Of a stretch of DNA of 64,000 bases, positions 33,905 through 45,085 are shown piece after piece. This DNA is from Cordilura impudica (taxonomy: Eukaryota; Arthropoda; Insecta; Diptera; Scathophagidae): NCBI GenBank assembly GCA_963682025.1, contig OY821521.1:51576807-51640806 (forward strand), given 5' to 3'. The first letter of the stretch is position 1; the number at the start of each line of letters is the position of its first letter. Below the pieces are notes generated by a model that was not told the DNA's origin, made no database searches, and worked only from the letters and a program-made list of their open reading frames with translations. The translations under genes were made by a program, and so were the position numbers.

Positions 33905-34245
33905 TTTTTTTGGTTCAGGTTGGCAGAAGTTGGGAGACGTGCAAAGTTTTCGTCACGATAAATAAATTTACGTACCAGTGCATTTTTCGGCCAAAAGTTA
34001 GTATTTACAATTTGATCAAATAGGTCTACTGGAACAATTATTTTGAAAGAGGTCCTATTCCTTGAGTTTATTTTATAAACGAGAGTGTCATCAGGTAGTG
34101 TATTATTGAACTTAGACTTTTAAAAGTTTTTAATTTCTTCGGCAGTCGTGTCGTAATGGAAACGAGTAGCAAAAATGGTTTTTCTGGGTGGAATAGTACG
34201 AAGTTTTCTAAAAAATTCCGCAGGTTTTGGTAATAAAGTGTTAAC
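33905..34245 (-). pseudogene. LINE ORF1 C-terminal part
   Basis: The minus strand gives PKPAEFFRKLRTIPPRKTIF, ATRFHYDTTAEEIKNF(stop), LPDDTLVYKINSRNRTSFKI and IVPVDLFDQIVNTNFWPKNA, ending RDENFARLPTSANLNQKN-stop. The RRM-like TRF..TTAEEI strand and the FWP.NA..R motif are usual at the end of ORF1 in CR1-like LINEs. It stops directly before the ORF2 endonuclease, as expected for a two-ORF element. One internal stop. The upstream part is missing or unrecognisable. Confidence 0.65.
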
Positions 34246-35252
34246 ATTTGATGCTATTTTTTATGCCATTAAAAAAGCAATGTAGGTATGTGAAAAGTTA
34301 TTGTTTTGGTGTTAATTGTTTTATAATTGTTTGGATACAAAATTTTGGAATTTTATATTTGAAGTGAATTAAATTCAGTAGCAACATTTGAAGAATTTTA
34401 TAATTAGCACAACATGAATATTAAAAGAATAATTTTAATTGTTTGTACATCTAAAATAAAAAAAAAACTCTAATAAATTTCAAAGAAATTATACACATGT
34501 TTTTATTTTAGTATTCAGATACTTAAAATGAACTTTTGCAAAATAAAGGTATGATCATCTGATCAAATGTTTATGTTAAATTTTGTTTAACGTAAACTTA
34601 AAATAAATGAAAACGCCAATTCAGCGCTTTTTAAAAAAGCTAATAGGAGCTAAATACAGACGGAAAAGCGCTGCAAGTGCAACTTATTAGAGCCTGAGAC
34701 AGTTTTGTAAAAAAAAAAACACTTTTCACAACGTTGTAGAAAAAATTTTGTCATGTTTTTTTTGAACAACACTGTACATACATATGTTCCTCGGAGCAAA
34801 TTTTTATGTTTGATTTAACCTTATATCTGTAATTTTTATATGTTTTTTTAGTATTCTTTTCAAAAAATATCAACAAGGTCCACTAAATCAGCCTTGAATC
34901 ATGATATTTCGTAGATTTGAAATCTAATGTGAAGCAATCCTTGATGTGGGACACCCTAATCGGCATGTTATAGACAGACAGTTTTTATGAATTACATTAT
35001 TTTTTTTCATTTTTTTTTATATTTTCATTTAGAGAGTAAAAGAACAACGTTTTAAAAATAAAATGCTTGCAAAGCAATCATTTTTTTTTTTTTGTTTTTG
35101 CCAATTTCTAAAGTGTGTGTATTTTGTTTACACAAAACAGATGAATGAATGAATGCATGAATGTATGATTTTTTTTTTCTAAATAATTTTTAAATTCTAT
35201 AAAAGCATGAACTTTTCCTTATACATTTCTGTGGATTTTCTTTTAATTTCAG
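34246..35252. other. Unique-looking DNA upstream of a host exon
   Basis: AT-rich sequence without a recognised transposon. It ends in TGTGGATTTTCTTTTAATTTCAG, a good 3' splice site (AG at 35251-35252). If the exon call is right, this is intron or 5' non-coding DNA of that gene. Confidence 0.4.
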
Positions 35253-35426
35253 ATATTTCCAACTCTAGAAAATTTTTTTATTGAATTTAAACAAAATTTA
35301 TTGGTTTAAAATGGATACGAATTCAGTCAGTCCTTTGCCAGATGCTCCTTTGGCCATGATGGAGAATGCGAAAACTCCACCGGGAACACCGTCTGCCAGT
35401 GATATGCCACCACCACCAGATGAAAA
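35253..35426 (+). CDS. Candidate host-gene exon: short 5' UTR plus first 38 codons
   Basis: After a polypyrimidine tract and AG acceptor (35251-35252) come 58 bp of untranslated leader. An ATG at 35311 in a good context (TTTAAAATGG) follows, then an open frame of 38 codons and two bases up to a consensus donor A|GTAAGT at 35427. The peptide begins MDTNSVSPLPDAPLAMMENA and continues with TPPGTPS and DMPPPPDE, a proline-rich, probably disordered N-terminus. Codon use is markedly less AT-biased than everything around it. No repeat in the window shares it. I do not recognise the gene, and no downstream exon could be identified in the remaining 28 kb, which would then be a transposon-filled intron. 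Confidence 0.55.
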
Positions 35427-36174
35427 GTAAGTAAAATTGATTTTCATACCAGTATCATCTAATTTCCTTTATTCCCTGTGGTTAGTTGTTAACCTTAATT
35501 TGCAGTCATTTCATTTATCTAAACCAAAACAATTTATTTTATTTTATTTTAAATAAATAAATTGTGAAATAAGTGTAAGTACGAGTAATTCGTGTTTGTC
35601 AGAGATTTTTAAGATATAAACATGACAATCAAATTTATGATAATTTTTTTTTTGTGTTGTAAAATTTTTTATTATTATTAAAATGATGATAAAGACTTTT
35701 GCACCTAAAATGAAGCTACTCGTAGTCTTATCAGCATACGTGTTTAGTTAGCAGAGACAAAAACAAAGGAAATTATAAATTCTTGTTGATCTGAATTTGT
35801 TTACGTGAAAAATAAAGTCTTAATAAAGTCGAAAATTTTTGGAATACATATAAAAAATTTTCCTAAAACTTAAAAAATAGTAAATATTCTTTCAACAATG
35901 AAAGGGTCTTGGGGGCATCCGTAGTTGGCGTTGAAACTTTGATATGTTATAGAATACGTAAAAATAAGAGACCCTTATTTTTTTAGGTGCTCATTCTCAT
36001 ATTTTGGGGGTACAAAAAGGTACCAAAACGTCTGTTTTTCCGTTTTTTTTTTCTTGAAGATTTTTCACATTTTATCAAAAGAAACCATATACAAGGTGGT
36101 CCCTCTAGTGTTAGTATTTTTAACTACTGGGAATTTTGAGTATGGCAACACCAATGTTAGCTATTAGTATAATA
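35427..36174. other. Probable intron, no other feature
   Basis: Begins with the donor GTAAGTAAAATTG and continues AT-rich, with T and A runs. I see no exon, repeat or TIR pair here. Confidence 0.35.
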
Positions 36175-36255
36175 CTAACAGTTCCAGCGCTCGAAATTCG
36201 AGTGCAATTTCTAGGCAGCTATAATTTTCAACTTAGCCAATTCACAAACCACCGC

Positions 36256-36902
36256 TTTTTATACCCTATACCACTATGTGGTTTGGGTATAATAACTTTG
36301 TGCTGCTGTTTGTAACAACCAAAAATATTTGACCTAGACCCATCTTTAATTATACCGATCGAATCAGAATCACTTTCTGAGTTGATTTAACAATGTCCGT
36401 CCGTCCGTCCGTCCGTTTGTGTGTCCATGTAAACCTTGTAATCAAACTGCAGGTCGCAAATATGAATATATTTTGATGAAATTTGGTATATAAGCTTTCA
36501 TCGGCCATGGGATGAACGGTATTGAAATTAGTGAGAATCGGTCCATGTTCAGACCTAGCCCCCATACAAATTACCCCTATGAAATCGACATAAATTGCCA
36601 TAAGATCCAAATTGTCATATAGATCTTACTCAAATTGGGTTTATCTGCGTTCATTACATCCATTAATCCAAAAATGATCCCTTTGGCCCCATATAGACTG
36701 CTTCGCGATCTTCACTTAAATCTATTAAAAACAAAAATAATGCACTGATTCTTCTCAAATTTTGTTTGTATATATTTTTGCAAAATACAAGAGACTTTAC
36801 CAAACATGATCAGGATTGGTCCATTTTTGGACCTAGTCCACATATAGATATAGCATCCGATATGAACTTTTTCATATCTGCAGCCAATTTTCTTACTTGT
36901 TT
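36256..36902 (-). mobile_element. HINE-A copy A9, internally deleted
   Basis: Starts ATACCCTATACCACTATGTGG and has GTCCGTCCGTCCGTCCGTTTG at about 36395-36415. After TTCATATCTGCAGCC it jumps directly to AATTTTCTTACTTGTTT, so the region with the 20-bp palindrome and ATACCCTATACC is lost. Inserted in M1 unit 1. Confidence 0.8.
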
Positions 36903-37532
36903 GGTTTATTATTGTGAATGAAGAAAACAAACTCATTAACAAATTTAATAAACACACACATAGCATATGTATAATTTTATGTATGTGTTAGTAGCAACTT
37001 TAAATGCAATTTACTCAAAATAAAGAAAAAAAAAATAAAAATCTGTAAATCTGCAAAATGGCTAAAAACAAATACCTTTCAAATAAGATGCGTTTGGTCA
37101 AAATCGGGAGAAAACTGTTGAACAAATCATCGCTCACAAGAAATCGCCTTACCTATTAATATTATACATACTAGCAGATTCCAGCGTTCGAAATTCGAGT
37201 GCAATTTCTAGGAATCTTTATTTTTCAACTTAGCCAATTCACAAACCTTTTATGGTTCATTATTATTGTGAATGAAGATAACAAACTCATTAACAAACAT
37301 ATTTACAAATTTAATAAAACACACATAGCATATGTGTAATTTTATGTATGTATTAGTAGGAACTTTAAATGCAATTTACTCAAAATAAAGGGGAAAAAAT
37401 TAAAAATCTGTAAATCTGCAAAATGGCTAAAAAGAAATACCTTTTAAATAATATACGTTTGGGCAAAATCGGAATAAAACAGTAGAACAAAACATCGGTC
37501 ACAACAAATCGCCTAGCCTATTAATATTATAG

Positions 37533-38149
37533 ATACCACTATGTGGTTTGGGTATAATGACTTTGTGCTGCTGTTTGTAACTACCAAAAATATTTGACCT
37601 AGATCCATCTCTTATTATACCGAGCGACTCAGAACATATCAAAAAAAAAGACTCAGAATCACTTTCTGAGTCGATTTAGCGATGTCCGTCCGTCCATCCG
37701 TCTGTCCGTCCGTACGTCTGTTTGTCCATGTAAACCTTGTAATCAAACTACAGGTCGCAAATATGAATATATTTTAATGAAATTTGGTATATAAGCTTTC
37801 ATCGGCCATAGGATGAACGAAATTGAAATTGGTGAAATTCGGTCCATGTTCAGACCTAGTCCCCATACAAATGACCCTTATGAATCGACTTAAATTGTCA
37901 TAAAATCCAAATTATCATATAGATCTCGGTCAAATTAGGTTTGTGTGTATTTATTACATTCATTTATCAGTTGTCAAAAAATAAACCGCATCTGGCAATA
38001 CCTGCAGCCAAAAATATTAATAACAATGTAACTCAAATTTGGTTTATGCTTATTTTCTATATCCACTTAGTGGGACAGAAGTGATAGGGTCTCTAAACAA
38101 TGGTATAGGGTATCGTATAGTCGGTCTAGACCGACTATAATTTTCTTAC
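37533..38149 (-). mobile_element. HINE-A copy A10
   Basis: Starts ACCACTATGTGGTTTGGGTA directly after the M1 end TATTATAGAT, and has GTCCGTCCATCCGTCTGTCCG and GTCCGTACGTCTG runs (37686-37720). It ends with the palindrome TAGTCGGTCTAGACCGACTA and TTCTTACTTATTTT. It replaces the left half of M1 unit 3. Confidence 0.8.
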
Positions 38150-38344
38150 TTATTTTATGTATGTTTCAGTAGCAACTTTAAATGCAATTTCCACAAAATA
38201 AAGGAAAAAATTTAAAAATCAGTAAATCTGCAAAACGGCTAAAAAGAAATACCTTTCAAATAATATACGTTTGGTCAAAATCGGGATAAAATGGTAGAGC
38301 AAAACTTCGGTCACAAGAAATCGCCTAGCCTGTTAATGTTATAG

Positions 38345-38960
38345 ATATGCAGTTGGGAAATATTGAAAACTTATTTCCAAGGTGGTGAATCTTCTACCGA
38401 ATGTGCAAGAAAATTACGTTCAAAATTGTTTAAAAGAAAGAAGCGGCTTCCACGCATTATGTGGAAAATTTTGTCAAATGTGTGCATGAAAGTGGATCGT
38501 TATTGGATAATACAACACGTTCTCGTACTCGTTCAGTGCGCAAAAACGAAAACATTGCTGCTGATGTCTAGAGTGTACACGAACAACCAAGCAACTCAAC
38601 TCGCCATCATTCTCAGGAATTGAACACTTCACGCACTTTTATGATGCAAAGTTCAATTAGTGCAGAAGCTGATGCCGCACGACTATTCGCAACATTCTCT
38701 AATTGGGCTATGGAACGCTTGGAAGAAGATGAGCATTTCTACCGAAAAATCATCTATTCTGGCGAAGCTCATTTTCATCTCGGTGGTTACATGAAAAAGC
38801 AAAATTGTCGCATCTAGGGCACAGAAAATTCTCATATGACTGCGGAAAAGCCAATGCATCCTGCTCGGTGTGGTTTTTGGGCCAGCGACGATATCATTGG
38901 GCTAATTTTCTTCGAAGATGCGAAGACAAATGCGTTACAGTGAACAGTGATTGCTAACTT
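38345..38960 (+). pseudogene. Mariner-type transposase relic
   Basis: The plus strand shows an N-terminal half with VHESGSLLDNTTRSRTRSVR and ENIAA, then EQPSNSTRHHSQELNTSRT. After a deletion and frame change come FSNWAMERLEEDEHFYRKII and YSGEAHFHLGGYMKKQNCRI, a stop, GTENSHMTAEKPMHPARCGF and IGLIFFEDAKTNA. The SGEAHFHL motif is SDEAHFHL in active relatives, so the first catalytic Asp is Gly here. This N-terminus and HFHL..Y..KQN signature belong to a Tc1/mariner branch common in insects; the exact subfamily is uncertain. C-terminal DNxPxH and third Asp are absent. Confidence 0.75.
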
Positions 38961-39034
38961 GCTAAACATAATAAAAATTCCACTCAGATTTGGTTTAAGC
39001 TTATTTTCTATACCCAATTAGTTGGAACAAAGAC
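38961..39034 (-). mobile_element. HINE-A fragment, 70 bp
   Basis: CATAATAAAAATTCCACTCA, GATTTGGTTTAAGCTTATTT and CTATACCCAATTAGTTGGAAC match the inner left region of HINE-A in minus orientation. It directly follows the mariner relic. Confidence 0.65.
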
Positions 39035-39419
39035 CATGTAAAAATAATTTAATATTAATAATAAGGTTTGAATTTTCTTTTTCATTGTTGTAGCAAACAG
39101 CAATAAAAATCAAGTAATCCAGTGTATCAACTAAATATTACGATTTATAAGTCGAATTTATACATAAAATCAATTGGCTTTACCATAATTCATGTAATTC
39201 AGTAATCACAACAGAATAATGTGGTAGTAAATGGGACCATCAAAATTCGGTTGCAGAAAATTTTCAATATTATGAAATGTTATTACAAATATATGTAAAA
39301 ATCAGCAAAAGCATTAAAAATTAAAACTATGCAATATATTTATTAATAAAGCTATTTTTAAAATGAAAGCTATTGAAATTATATAATTTAGTTTTTTATA
39401 CCTTTATACCTTGTTTTTT

Positions 39420-40192
39420 TATACCATGTGGTTTGGGTATAATGACTTTGTGCTGCTGTTTGTAACTACCAAAAATATTTGACCTCGACCCATCTTTTAT
39501 TATACCGATCGAATCAGATTCGATTTAACGATGTCCGTCCGTCTGTGTGTCCATGTAAAGCTTGTAATCAAACTGCAGGTCGCAAATATGAATATATTTT
39601 GATGAACTTTGATATATAAGCTTCCATCGGCCATAGAATGAACACTATTGAAATTTGTTGAGAATCGGTCCATGTTCAGACCTAGCCCCCATACAAACGA
39701 CCCCTATGAAATCGACTTAAATTGCCAATAAGATCCAAATTGTCGTATAGATCTTAGTCAAATTGGGTTTGTATGTGTTTATTACATCCACTAATGAGTA
39801 GTCTAAAAATGATCTCTATGGGACAACTCTTAGTCATAGGCCCCATATAGAGCTGCTTCCCTATCTTCACTTAAATCTATCAAAAATCAAAAATATTGCA
39901 CTGATTCTTCTCAAATTTTGTTTGTATATATTTTTGCAAAATACAAGAGACCTTACTAAACATGGTCAGGATCGGTCCATTTTTGAGCCTAGTCCCCATA
40001 TAGATATAGCATCCGATATGAACTTTTTCATATCTGCAGCCAAAAAAATTAATAAAAATCCCACTCAAATTTGGTTTATGCTTATTTTCTATATCCAGTT
40101 AGTTGGGCCTGAGAGATAGGATCTCTAAACGCATGGTATAGGGTATCGTATAGTCGGTCTAGACCGACTATAATTTTCTTACTTGTTTTAAT
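39420..40192 (-). mobile_element. HINE-A copy A11
   Basis: ATACCATGTGGTTTGGGTAT (the terminal hairpin is shortened), a reduced GTCCGTCCGTCTGTGTG run at 39533-39549, and a full far end with TAGTCGGTCTAGACCGACTA and TTTTCTTACTTGTTTT. It lies 23 bp left of the CTGT duplication of the next transposon. Confidence 0.8.
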
Positions 40193-40218
40193 TAAGAAAT
40201 AATATGTATTAAAACTGT

Positions 40219-42103
40219 CACGGTGTGCTTGAAATATTTTAAATAGAAATTTTCACCAGGTTGAAATTTTTAGATGTAATCGATGAATAACCTTATTTTG
40301 ATGAATTCTGGTGAGTTTTAAAAAAATCGGTGGAGCCGTTTATTGTGAAATACAACCATGCCAAGAATGTCAATGAAATAAAATAAAAAATATTTTCTTC
40401 CTCTTATGGTTTTTACTTTTAACCTAACCGCACGCGTTTTACACAGTATCGGCACATGTGCATTTTATGCATTTAGAAGTGGAACATAACATTTTTGATA
40501 CAATGAGTTAATTAAATTTTAGTAAAGATCACAAGTTTACGCATTCAGAAAATCAGTCTAAAATTTGTTTACTTTGCCTTAAAAAGAAAAAGACTTTATT
40601 CAGCATTAGTGGTAAACTCAAAGAGAAAGTTGATAAATCAATCGACTACGATGCAGAAGACGAACGTCTCCCAAACGCTATTTGTTCTACTTGTCAAATT
40701 AATTTATATGGTTTCATCAAAAAGGAAAGTGAATTAGCTCTATCTCAAAGCCGAGGTAAACCCTTAAATGTAGCTGTTCCTGATTACCAAGAATTGCGTA
40801 AAAATACCACATGTCGGTTGCGATATCAGCTGAAGACATAAGCACCTTGCAATGCAATTTTTCATTATCAATGAGAGCAGTTAATGGCCTTACTTCTGGA
40901 GAGTTGCAACTAACAACAGAAAATTATTCGAACCTCATTTGCAAGAAAAATTGAGAAGTATAAATCACAAGTTAGATAAATATTTCAGCGTTCAATCCAG
41001 CTCTTTTGTTAAAAATATGAAGGGCAAAACAGAAAACATTGATCAGAATTTAACTTGATTGGTTTCACTGATGGCGGTGATAGTTTTCTGAAGATATGCT
41101 TATATATTCAGTCAAAGAACATTAGTATTGATAGCACCAGTAATGCAGTTCGACAGACTTACAGTGATGGTATTGCTGCAATATGTTTCAAAGATTCAGG
41201 TGTTAAGAAACTTTTTATTATAGGATTAGTTGGAAATGTTGAAGAAAATTACGCAAATGTTAGAAACTTATGGTCGATCCTTGATATAACGAGTTTTACG
41301 TCTGCGACTATAAGTTGACAAATATACTAGTTGGATTGATGAGTCACTCGAGTACCTACCCCTGCACATGGTGTAATGCAAAAAGACAATTTAACTTCCT
41401 GTGGTCAGATAAGAACTATTGGTGTTGTCGGCTGAAGTGTGAAATGTGGTCTAAAAGTGGCAGCAATAAAAATGATGGAAAAAAATATGATTGCTGCATT
41501 CAACATCCAATTTGTTCACTGAATGATAATGAAGAAATCATTAATATTATACCTCCTCCAGAGCTTCACTTAATGATTGGCGTGGTTAATCACATCTTCA
41601 CACATATGCTAAAAGTATGTGAAACTGAAAGTTTGGATTGGGCAAAAAAATTTAATGTTTCCAGAAACATATTCAACGGTTGTCCCTCATTTGCTGGTAA
41701 TGCCTGCAAAACTCTATTAAATAAAGTATATTACTTAAGAGCCAATAAAAATATTGATTGTTTGAAGTATGCAAAATGCTTTGATAAGTTTCGCTACGTG
41801 GTAGATTAATGCTTCGCTTTGAATTTATATCATCACTTTGAAACTTATATTAACAATTTTCACCAAAGCTACACTGACTTAAACATCAGCATTACACCAA
41901 AAGTACACGCGGTACTTTTTCATGTGCCTTATTTCTGTAAAAAAAATGCAAAGAGGACTCGGATATTACAGTGAACAAGCTATCGGCTCTACCGATTTTT
42001 TTAAAACTAACCAGAATTCATCAAAATGAGGTTATTCATCGATTGCATCAAAAAATTTCAACCTGGTAAAAATTTCTATTTAAAACATTCCAAGCACACC
42101 GTG
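40219..42103 (+). mobile_element. 1.9-kb DNA transposon with about 120-bp TIRs and CTGT duplication
   Basis: The left end starts CACGGTGTGCTTGAAATATT. The right end, inverted, starts CACGGTGTGCTTGGAATGTT, and similarity continues for about 120 bp to TAAAAAAATCGGTGGAGCCG. CTGT flanks both ends (40215-40218, 42104-42107). Ends starting CAC with a 4-bp duplication and a zinc-finger transposase are known for Chapaev-type (CMC) elements, which is my tentative class. It encodes a broken transposase at 40502-41809. Confidence 0.8.
40502..41809 (+). pseudogene. Transposase of the CACGG element (zinc finger plus catalytic region), broken
   Basis: In phase with an ATG at 40502 (stop two codons later) the frame reads SKICLLCLKKKKTLFSISGK and later LPNAICSTCQINLYG, a CxxC...CxxC zinc finger at the N-terminus. 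Frames then change. From 41055 come IGFTDGGDSFLKICLYIQSK, VKKLFIIGLVGNVEENYANV and RNLWSIL. After another shift at about 41315 come TNILVGLMSHSSTYPCTWC, IPPPELHLMIGVVNHIFTHM and CLKYAKCFDKFRYVVD. DGGD probably holds a catalytic Asp and PPPELH the C-terminal acidic/His motif. Proteins of this type are common in cnidarian and insect transposons. At least two frameshifts and two stops; inactive. Confidence 0.65.
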
Positions 42104-42119
42104 CTGTAATATGAAAAAA

Positions 42120-42260
42120 TTTTTGAAAATCGTTGACATTATGACAAAACAAATAAGAGTGTTAAATTTGGCTGTGCCGAATCTTTGATACCCTCCACCT
42201 CGGTTTGAGTATTTATAAAAAATGTAAACAAAATATTTAAAAAAGTTAACAATTTGTTAA
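42120..42260 (-). mobile_element. HINE-B end fragment
   Basis: AAACAAATAAGAGTGTTAAA, TTTGGCTGTGCCGAATCTTT and GATACCCTCCACCTCGG match, inverted, the HINE-B end at 24500-24552. The rest of the element is missing. Confidence 0.6.
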
Positions 42261-42457
42261 ACTTAATACCAAATTATTTCAGCAAATTCTTTGTTTTGAT
42301 CTGTATTTTTGTTTATTTCAAGAGTTGGTCTATAAAGCTCTCTCACATTAGTAATTCGCAGTCCAAGGAGGAAAGATCGTTTTCGTCTTTTCTATTATTC
42401 CGGATAAAAGAAAACACGTTTCGGTGTTTGCTTTTTGGTCATCGTGGTTGCTGATTG

Positions 42458-43225
42458 GCATGCATTTAGATTATATCAGAGTTCAGAAAAAAACACACAC
42501 TGAATAAAAAACTCGTACATATATGTAAACAAACATAACTTAGACCAACACACACATATTTTTATTTTCATATCAATTATGTTTGTTTTTAAATTTTCTT
42601 CGGTGCCCAACACAACCATGACTGTGTTCGTTTTAATATTTCGTTATTTACACGAACATTTTTGTATCACGTACTTTTTGTTTCAATCACACATAAAGCA
42701 CACATTTTTGAGTGTTGCTTTATTTGAAGTTCATGTTCTGGTACGTGTACTGAAAAAAAAAAACAGAACATGTACAATAAACAGGTTCGAGTTCAGTTAT
42801 ATTTTAAGTCGTGTTTAAAATATAACTGAACTCGAACCTGTTTATTGTACATGTTCTGTTTTTTCTTACTACACGAGCCACAACACGACTTAAAATATAA
42901 CTGAACTCGAACCTGTTTATTGTACATGTTCTGTTTTTTTTTTTTTCAGTACACGTACCAGAACATGAACTTCAAATAAAGCAACACTCAAAAATGTGTG
43001 CTTTATGTGTGATTGAAACAAAAAGTACGTGATACAAAAATGTTCGTGTAAATAACGAAATATTAAATCGAACACAGTCATGGTTGTGTTGGGCACCGTA
43101 GAAAATTTAGAAACGCACATAATTGATATGAAAATAAAGATATGTGTTGGCTGCTTTTGAACAGAACATTGTGTGTTTCATGTGTGTATTTTCTGAACCT
43201 TGGATTATATACGTATATGCATGCG
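42458..43225. repeat. Large foldback element, arms over 300 bp, with palindromic centre
   Basis: The sequence reads inward from GGCATGCATTTAGATTATAT on the left and, inverted, from CGCATGCATATACGTATATA on the right. The arms (about 42460-42770 and 42943-43225) stay strongly complementary, for example GGTGCCCAACACAACCATGA. The centre (42768-42942) holds three copies of one 50-bp segment containing ACTGAACTCGAACCTGTTTA. The first is inverted relative to the other two, so 42768-42870 is a nearly perfect palindrome. Mirror-image open frames on the two strands are a result of this symmetry, not genes. Confidence 0.85.
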
Positions 43226-43342
43226 TTTCCGCTTATACGTCATAAATAGTTAATTAATTTAGTTTAAGTTTTTGCAAATTTAATAGCTCGCCCTAACCAC
43301 CATTGCGAAGGTAATGGTTGTGTAGGGTGGCTATACGCATTA

Positions 43343-43435
43343 TTTATTTATTTATTTATTTATTAGATATTTATTACAATTCAAATTATAATAAATCTTA
43401 AAGTTAAAGCACTAGCAACTTAGGCTATCGGCTTG
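43343..43435 (-). mobile_element. 93-bp retro-insertion with 18-bp target duplication
   Basis: A (TTTA)n run opens a short fragment, flanked by GGGTGGCTATACGCATTA (43325-43342) and GGGTGGCTATACGTATTA (43436-43453). In minus orientation it is the 3' end of a LINE or SINE with a TAAA tail, 5'-truncated at birth. The parent family is not otherwise present in the window. Confidence 0.75.
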
Positions 43436-43453
43436 GGGTGGCTATACGTATTA

Positions 43454-44873
43454 AATCGTGCTAATTGGAGATGGATGCATAGTTTCTTTTAACTGGCCAA
43501 ATAATTCTTCATTGCGGCCCTATACGTCAGATCGAGTAACAAAATAATAACCAAAAAAAAAAAGCTCTCTCAATTTTTTTTGTTAATATATTGCCATATT
43601 TGGAAAAGAAGTTTTCAATATTTACACAATACAATACAAAATCTAACCCAGTGATGCCAACTTTTGATTTTTAATTAAATTATGTTAATAAAATATATTT
43701 TCATTTATTGACTCCAAATTCTACTACCTGGGAATTATTATCGAACTTCAATGTTTTGGGTTTTACCTTGCCTACCATGAAGTCAAATTTTGAAGTCATC
43801 ATGAACACTGGTTCAAATTAGGGATACCAAATGCAAAAAACCAAATGTCCCAAAAATTTTAAATATAATAATTTGTAATCTTTATTTTCTGAAAAACTTA
43901 AAATGTACATCCAAAAAAATTGTGAAAAATAATATATAAATAACATTCTCATCAACTTGCGATTTATTTATGTAACAAATTTTATGTTCGCAATTCTTAA
44001 ATATCATTTGAGATTTTCTAAACTTCATTTAATTTAAATTAATTTTTCTTATCCTGAAATGCTATTAATGTTTCCTCAATCGCAATATTTTTTTTTTTTA
44101 ATTGCAGTTGATTTTTTAAATGTAAACATATTTGGTGTTTTCTGAATTTCAATTTGTGTTTAAAGAATAAAATTTATATTTTAAAAATTCAAGTGATATC
44201 TTCTAAATTTCAAGTTATTATTTCCGACGTTTAAATATGATTTTCTGAAATTCAGTTGATATTTTCTAATTTATAATTGGAAATCTGAATTCCAATTTTT
44301 AGAGTTGATATTTTCTTAAATTTGAATGGAAAATTTAAAAGGTGCAATTTTGTATTTACGTGAATAATAATGCTTTAGTAATTATAAACAATTTTAAAAA
44401 ATTAGATGTAATCGCAATCAGATATTTTGTAGGTAAAGCAGAATAATAATTTTATATAACTACGTAGAACTGCGTTGAAAGCAAAAAAGAACTAATTGAT
44501 GAACTCGGTAACTCTATTTTGTAACCACAACAAAAAGTTGGTATGGTCATATTTGTAAAAGAATAATGGAAAGACGTATGAAATAAAAGACCAGCCCTGT
44601 GTATACTCTTAACATTGTTGTGTTTGATATCTAATTGAAAATGTTGACATTCATGTTAAAATAGAAATAACGATTACAAAGCTAATTAGAACAAAAATTG
44701 CGGCGCCATCTACTGTGGCATAGCAACACTGAGCAAAATGAAATGACACTCTGTTTGTTAATACAAAAGAAATGTATTTTCCCTAAAACAAAATACATAT
44801 TGGAGAATTCTATATAAATAAAATAGTATACCGATTTATTTCTAACATGCGGTTATTATGAATATACATGTAT
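43454..44873. other. No gene; degenerate 35-40-bp repeats at 44030-44345
   Basis: AT-rich. From 44030 to 44345 segments such as TTTTCTGAATTTCAATT, TTCTAAATTTCAAGTT and TTTTCTGAAATTCAGTTGAT recur at about 35-40 bp and look like an old tandem repeat. Nothing else is supported. Confidence 0.45.
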
Positions 44874-45085
44874 ATCGCACCTGTACCTCTAAAGTGAGTC
44901 AACTCAAAATTTTTCAATTTTCACTTTTTGCAAGAAAACGATACACAGTGGTCCTATCTATCCACTGTAAAAATCTTACATCGATTTTTCTAGCCTTTCG
45001 CAAAGACATGTTTTGAGTTCCACTCGAAAGAATTGTTACTTTTGCTGATCACTGAAAAAATTGCAAAAACAACTACTGTTGTATA

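Larger units (their letters stand above)
36175..38349 (+). repeat. Tandem M1 array: three units, two of them invaded by HINE-A
   Basis: Unit 1 starts AACAGTTCCAGCGCTCGAAAT and resumes after a HINE at 36903-37165. Unit 2 follows at once (AGCAGATTCCAGCGTTCGAA, 37172-37533, complete). Unit 3 survives only as its right half (38150-38349, CAGTAGCAACTTTAAATGCA to GTTAATGTTATAGATA). Head-to-tail arrangement, each about 370 bp when complete. Single copies of the unit are at 19660 and 22925. Confidence 0.7.

Noticed and set aside
42579..43120. Two similar proteins encoded head-to-head (MFVFKFSSVPNTTM and MCVSKFSTVPNTTM)
   Set aside because: They are mirror images created by the foldback arms, not a duplicated gene pair.
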